The position numbers and the translations under genes are program-made. Under the pieces are notes generated by a model. It worked only from the letters and a program-made list of their open reading frames with translations, was not told the origin of the DNA and did not search any database. Of a stretch of 64,000 bases of DNA, positions 61,776 to 64,000 are shown in pieces. The DNA is from Bathymodiolus brooksi (lineage: Eukaryota > Mollusca > Bivalvia > Mytilida > Modiolidae): positions 1,922,001-1,986,000 of the forward strand of contig OY804578.1 of assembly GCA_963680875.1 (NCBI GenBank). The letters run 5' to 3'. How positions within the stretch are numbered: position 1 is the first letter of the stretch; every line of letters starts with the position of its first letter.

Positions 61776-62060
61776 TGTTTTGTATTGATATATAGATCAT
61801 TAGGTTTCTGTGTAGTGTTTTGTATTGATATATAGATCTACAGTTTTCTATGTAGTGTTTTGCATTGATATATAGATCTTTAGTTTTCTGTGTAGTGTTT
61901 TGCATTGATATATAGATTTTTTTTTCTATGTAATTTTTTGTATTGATATATAGATCTTTAGTTTTCTATGTAGTGTTTTGTATTTATATATATATCTTTA
62001 GTTTTCTATGTAGTGTTTTGTATTGATATATAGATCTTTGGTTTTCTGCTTAGTGTTTTG
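61715..62060. repeat. Degenerate monomers at the end of family D
   Basis: This is the zone with most private changes per monomer in the window: GATTTTTGG with TATTTAG, GATCATTAGG, GATCTACAG, two TGTTTTGCATT, a 38-mer and TATTTATATATATATC. None of these combinations recurs elsewhere. Monomers are still in register apart from the 38-mer. It looks like an old boundary between separately homogenised domains. Confidence 0.82.
61896..61933. repeat. Only 38-bp monomer, with a nine-T run
   Basis: GATCTTTAGTTTTC is replaced by GA followed by nine T and C (T run 61,917-61,925), removing two bases and both the AGATCT and TTTAG elements. The next monomer starts TTTTTTG after TGTAA. It is the only monomer that departs by two bases and holds the longest homopolymer I saw. 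Confidence 0.88.
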
Positions 62061-64000
62061 TATTGAAATATAGATCGTTAGTTCTCAGTGTAGTGTTTTG
62101 TATTGATATATAGATCTTTAGTTTTCTGTGTAGTGTTTTGTATTGATATATAGATCTTTAGTTTTCTGTGTAGTGTTTTGTATTGATATATAGATCTTTA
62201 GTTTTCTGTTTAATGTTTTGTATTGATATATAGATCTTTAGTTTTCTGTGTAGTGTTTTGTATTGATATATAGATCTTTAGTTTTCTATATAGTGTTTTG
62301 TATTGATATATAGATCTTTAGTTTTCTGTGTAGTGTTTTGTATTGATATATAGATCTTTAGTTTTATGTGTAGTGTTTTGTATTGATATATAGATCTTTA
62401 GTTTTATGTGTAGTGTTTTGTATTGATATATAGATCTTTAGTTTTCTATGTAGTGTTTTGTATTGATATATAGATCTTTAGTTTTCTGTGTTGTGTTTTG
62501 TATTGATATATAGATCTTTAGTTTTCTGTGTAGTATTTTGTATTGATATATAGATCTTTAGTTTTCTATGTAGTGTTTTGTATTGATATATAGATCTTTA
62601 GTTTTCTGTGTAGTGTTTTGTATTGATTTATAGATCTTTAGTTTTCTGTGTAGTGTTTTGTATTGATATATAGATCTTTAGTTTTCTGTGTAGTGTTTTG
62701 TATTGATATATAGATCTTTAGTTTTCTGTGTAATGTTTTGTATTGATATAAAGATCTTTTGTTTTCTGTGTAGTGTTTTGTATTGATATATAAATCTTTA
62801 GTTTTCTGTTTAGTGTTTTGTATTGATATATAGATCTTTAGTTTTCTGTGTAGTGTTTTGTATTGATATATAGATCTTTAGTTTTCTGTTTAGTGTTTTG
62901 TATTGATATATAGATCTTTAGTTTTATATGTAGTGTTTTGTATTGAAATATAGATCGTTTGTTCTCAGTGTAGTGTTTTGTATTGATATATAGATCTTTA
63001 GTTTTCTGTGTAGTGTTTTGTATTGATATATAGATCTTTAGTTTTCTGTGTAGTGTTTTGTATTGCTATATAGATCTTTAGTTTTCTGTGTAATGTTTTG
63101 TATTGATATATAGATCTTTAGTTTTCTGTGTAGTGTTTTGTATTGATATATAGATCTTTAGTTTTCTATGTAGTGTTTTGTATTGATATATAGATCTTTA
63201 GTTTTCTGTGTAGTGTTTTGTAATGATATATAGATCTTTAGTTTTATGTGTAGTGTTTTGTATTGATATATATATCTTTAGTTTTCTATGTAGTGTTTTG
63301 TATTGATATATAGATCTTTAGTTTTCTATGTAGTGTTTTGTATTGATATATAGATCTTTAGTTTTCTGTGTAGTGTTTTGTATTGATATATAGATCTTTA
63401 GTTTTCTATGTAGTGTTTTGTATTGATATATAGATCTTTAGTTTTCTGTGTAGTGTTTTGTATTGATATATAGATCTTTAGTTTTCTGTGTAGTGTTTTG
63501 TATTGATATATAGATCTTTAGTTTTCTGTGTAGTGTTTTGTATTGATATATAGATCTTTAGTTTTCTGTGTAATGTTTTGTATTGATATAAAGATCTTTA
63601 GTTTTCTGTGTAGTGTTTTGTATTGATATATAGATCTTTAGTTTTCTGATTAGTGTTTTGTATTGATATATAGATCTTTAGTTTTCTGTGTAGTGTTTTG
63701 TATTGATATATAGATCTTTAGTTTTCTGTTTAGTGTTTTGTGTTGATATATAGATCTTTAGTTTTCTGTGTAGTGTTTTGTATTGATATATAGATCTTTA
63801 GTTTTCTGTGTAGTGTTTTGTATTGATACATAGATCTTTAATTTTCTATGTAGTGTTTTGTATTGATATATAGATATTTAGTTTTCTGTGTAGTGTTTTG
63901 TATTGATATATAGATCTTTAGTTTTCTATGTAGTGTTTTGTATTGATATATAGATCTTTAGTTTTCTGTGTAGTGTTTTGTATTGATTTATAGATCTTTA
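62061..64000. repeat. Right-edge 880-bp HOR, founder-like and related to family E
   Basis: GAAATATAGATCG markers at 62,073 and 62,953 are 880 bp (22 monomers) apart. TAATG (62,212 and about 63,092) and TTATGTG (62,364/63,244) keep the same 880-bp spacing, whereas GTGTAATG with GATATAAAG (62,731/63,571) is 840 bp apart. The order and distances match family E from 4,540: TAATG at +139 and TTATGTG at +291 in both, and GATATAAAG at +671 versus +672. All monomers here are 40 bp, with none of the 39- or 41-mers of the homogenised domains, and scattered private changes (TTGCTATATAG, TAATGATAT, GATATTTAG, GATACATAG) are frequent. The last 27 bp are an incomplete monomer cut by the window. Confidence 0.83.

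Larger units (their letters stand above)
1..64000. repeat. 40-bp AT-rich satellite array spanning the whole window
   Basis: The window is made only of head-to-tail copies of one 40-bp monomer, all in the same orientation; no copy is inverted and nothing else interrupts them. Tracking the monomer start phase (1 at the left end, 14 modulo 40 at the right) shows a net shift of -27. This is fully explained by 45 monomers of 39 bp, 20 of 41 bp and one of 38 bp among 1,600 complete monomers. G+C is about 25%, and the given strand is strongly T/G-rich. Stops close all frames: the plus strand has TGA at monomer position 11 and TAG at 18, 26 and 38, and the minus strand has TAA at 25-27. Because 40 is not a multiple of 3, each frame meets a stop within about 120 bp, so coding is excluded. 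The array has no boundary inside the window, so its true length is larger. The type is eukaryotic satellite DNA; I do not recognise the family. Confidence 0.98.

Noticed and set aside
61917..61925. Poly-T tract as a retrotransposon tail or polymerase III terminator
   Set aside because: The nine-T run lies inside a monomer with array sequence on both sides, and no A/B-box gene or element body precedes it.
61715..62060. Inserted transposable element at the degenerate zone
   Set aside because: The zone is still made of recognisable 40-bp monomers in register apart from a 2-bp loss. There is no foreign sequence, terminal repeat or target-site duplication.
1..64000. CRISPR array
   Set aside because: The repeat length (40 bp) is in a CRISPR-like range, but copies abut directly with no variable spacers and there are no cas genes.
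1..64000. Protein-coding genes or repeat-domain proteins
   Set aside because: Stops recur in each monomer on both strands, and the 40-bp period rotates frames, closing any frame within roughly 120 bp (somewhat longer beside indel or stop-loss monomers). No start, splice or composition signal supports a gene.
1..64000. Telomeric or subtelomeric simple repeats on the T/G-rich strand
   Set aside because: Despite the T/G skew there are no runs of TTAGGG, TTTAGGG, TTAGG or similar units. CTTTAG occurs once per monomer only as part of the 40-bp unit.
1..64000. Inverted repeats or orientation switches within the array
   Set aside because: Every line reads in the same orientation. Only short palindromes (AGATCT; TATAGATCTATA in some monomers) exist, too short to count as inverted arrays.
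1..64000. Functional TATA-box promoters in each monomer
   Set aside because: GATATATAG is a plain AT-rich match repeated 1,600 times with no initiator or gene downstream. It is kept only as a testable inference, not annotated as promoters.

Overview
The whole 64,000-bp window is a single, uninterrupted tandem satellite array. The repeat unit is a 40-bp, AT-rich monomer (25% G+C; one strand is 75% T+G) that runs head to tail in one orientation from the first base to the last. Following the monomer phase through the window gives 1,600 complete monomers ending at 63,973, plus 27 bp of the next: about 1,534 of 40 bp, 45 of 39 bp, 20 of 41 bp and one of 38 bp. These lengths add up exactly. I see no gene, RNA gene, transposon, telomere repeat, CRISPR spacer or unique flank. 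Every reading frame is closed by stops that recur in each monomer, so the window is non-coding. A megasatellite block of this size, with nested higher-order repeats (HORs), is typical of eukaryotic heterochromatin (centromeric, pericentromeric, subtelomeric or sex-chromosome). I do not recognise the monomer and cannot name the species.

The array is a mosaic of HOR families, recognisable by diagnostic variants and by 39-/41-bp monomers that act as phase markers. From left to right: (1) 1-3,890, two cycles of family A (about 2.0 kb); (2) 4,031-12,900, two tandem copies of a 4,316-bp unit (family E), each with an inner 1,159-bp duplication; (3) 12,900-23,400, five more family A cycles plus a truncated one, of which 17,716-21,645 is a second copy of 1-3,890; (4) 24,040-28,100, a second copy of about 9,959-14,019 (family E running into A); (5) 28,300-36,200, family A fused to a new tail (A/B), tandem at 2,320 bp and again at 3,639 bp; (6) 33,100-46,730, family C (2.0-2.4 kb cycles with a TTCG marker), ending in two copies of a 4,239/4,318-bp unit; (7) 46,730-61,700, family D (TGTTTAGTAT and CTTTGG variants), with nested tandem duplications of 559, 680, 720, 758, 2,437 and 2,958 bp; (8) 61,700-62,070, the most degraded zone; (9) 62,070-64,000, a diverged 880-bp HOR whose variant order matches the start of family E.

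The pieces behave as expected for satellite DNA evolving by unequal exchange and segmental amplification. Duplication lengths are near-integer multiples of the monomer, copies differ by whole-monomer gains and losses plus rare point changes, and some junctions fall inside a single in-register chimeric monomer. Any function (centromere seeding, chromatin organisation, satellite RNA) is inference and cannot be settled from sequence alone.
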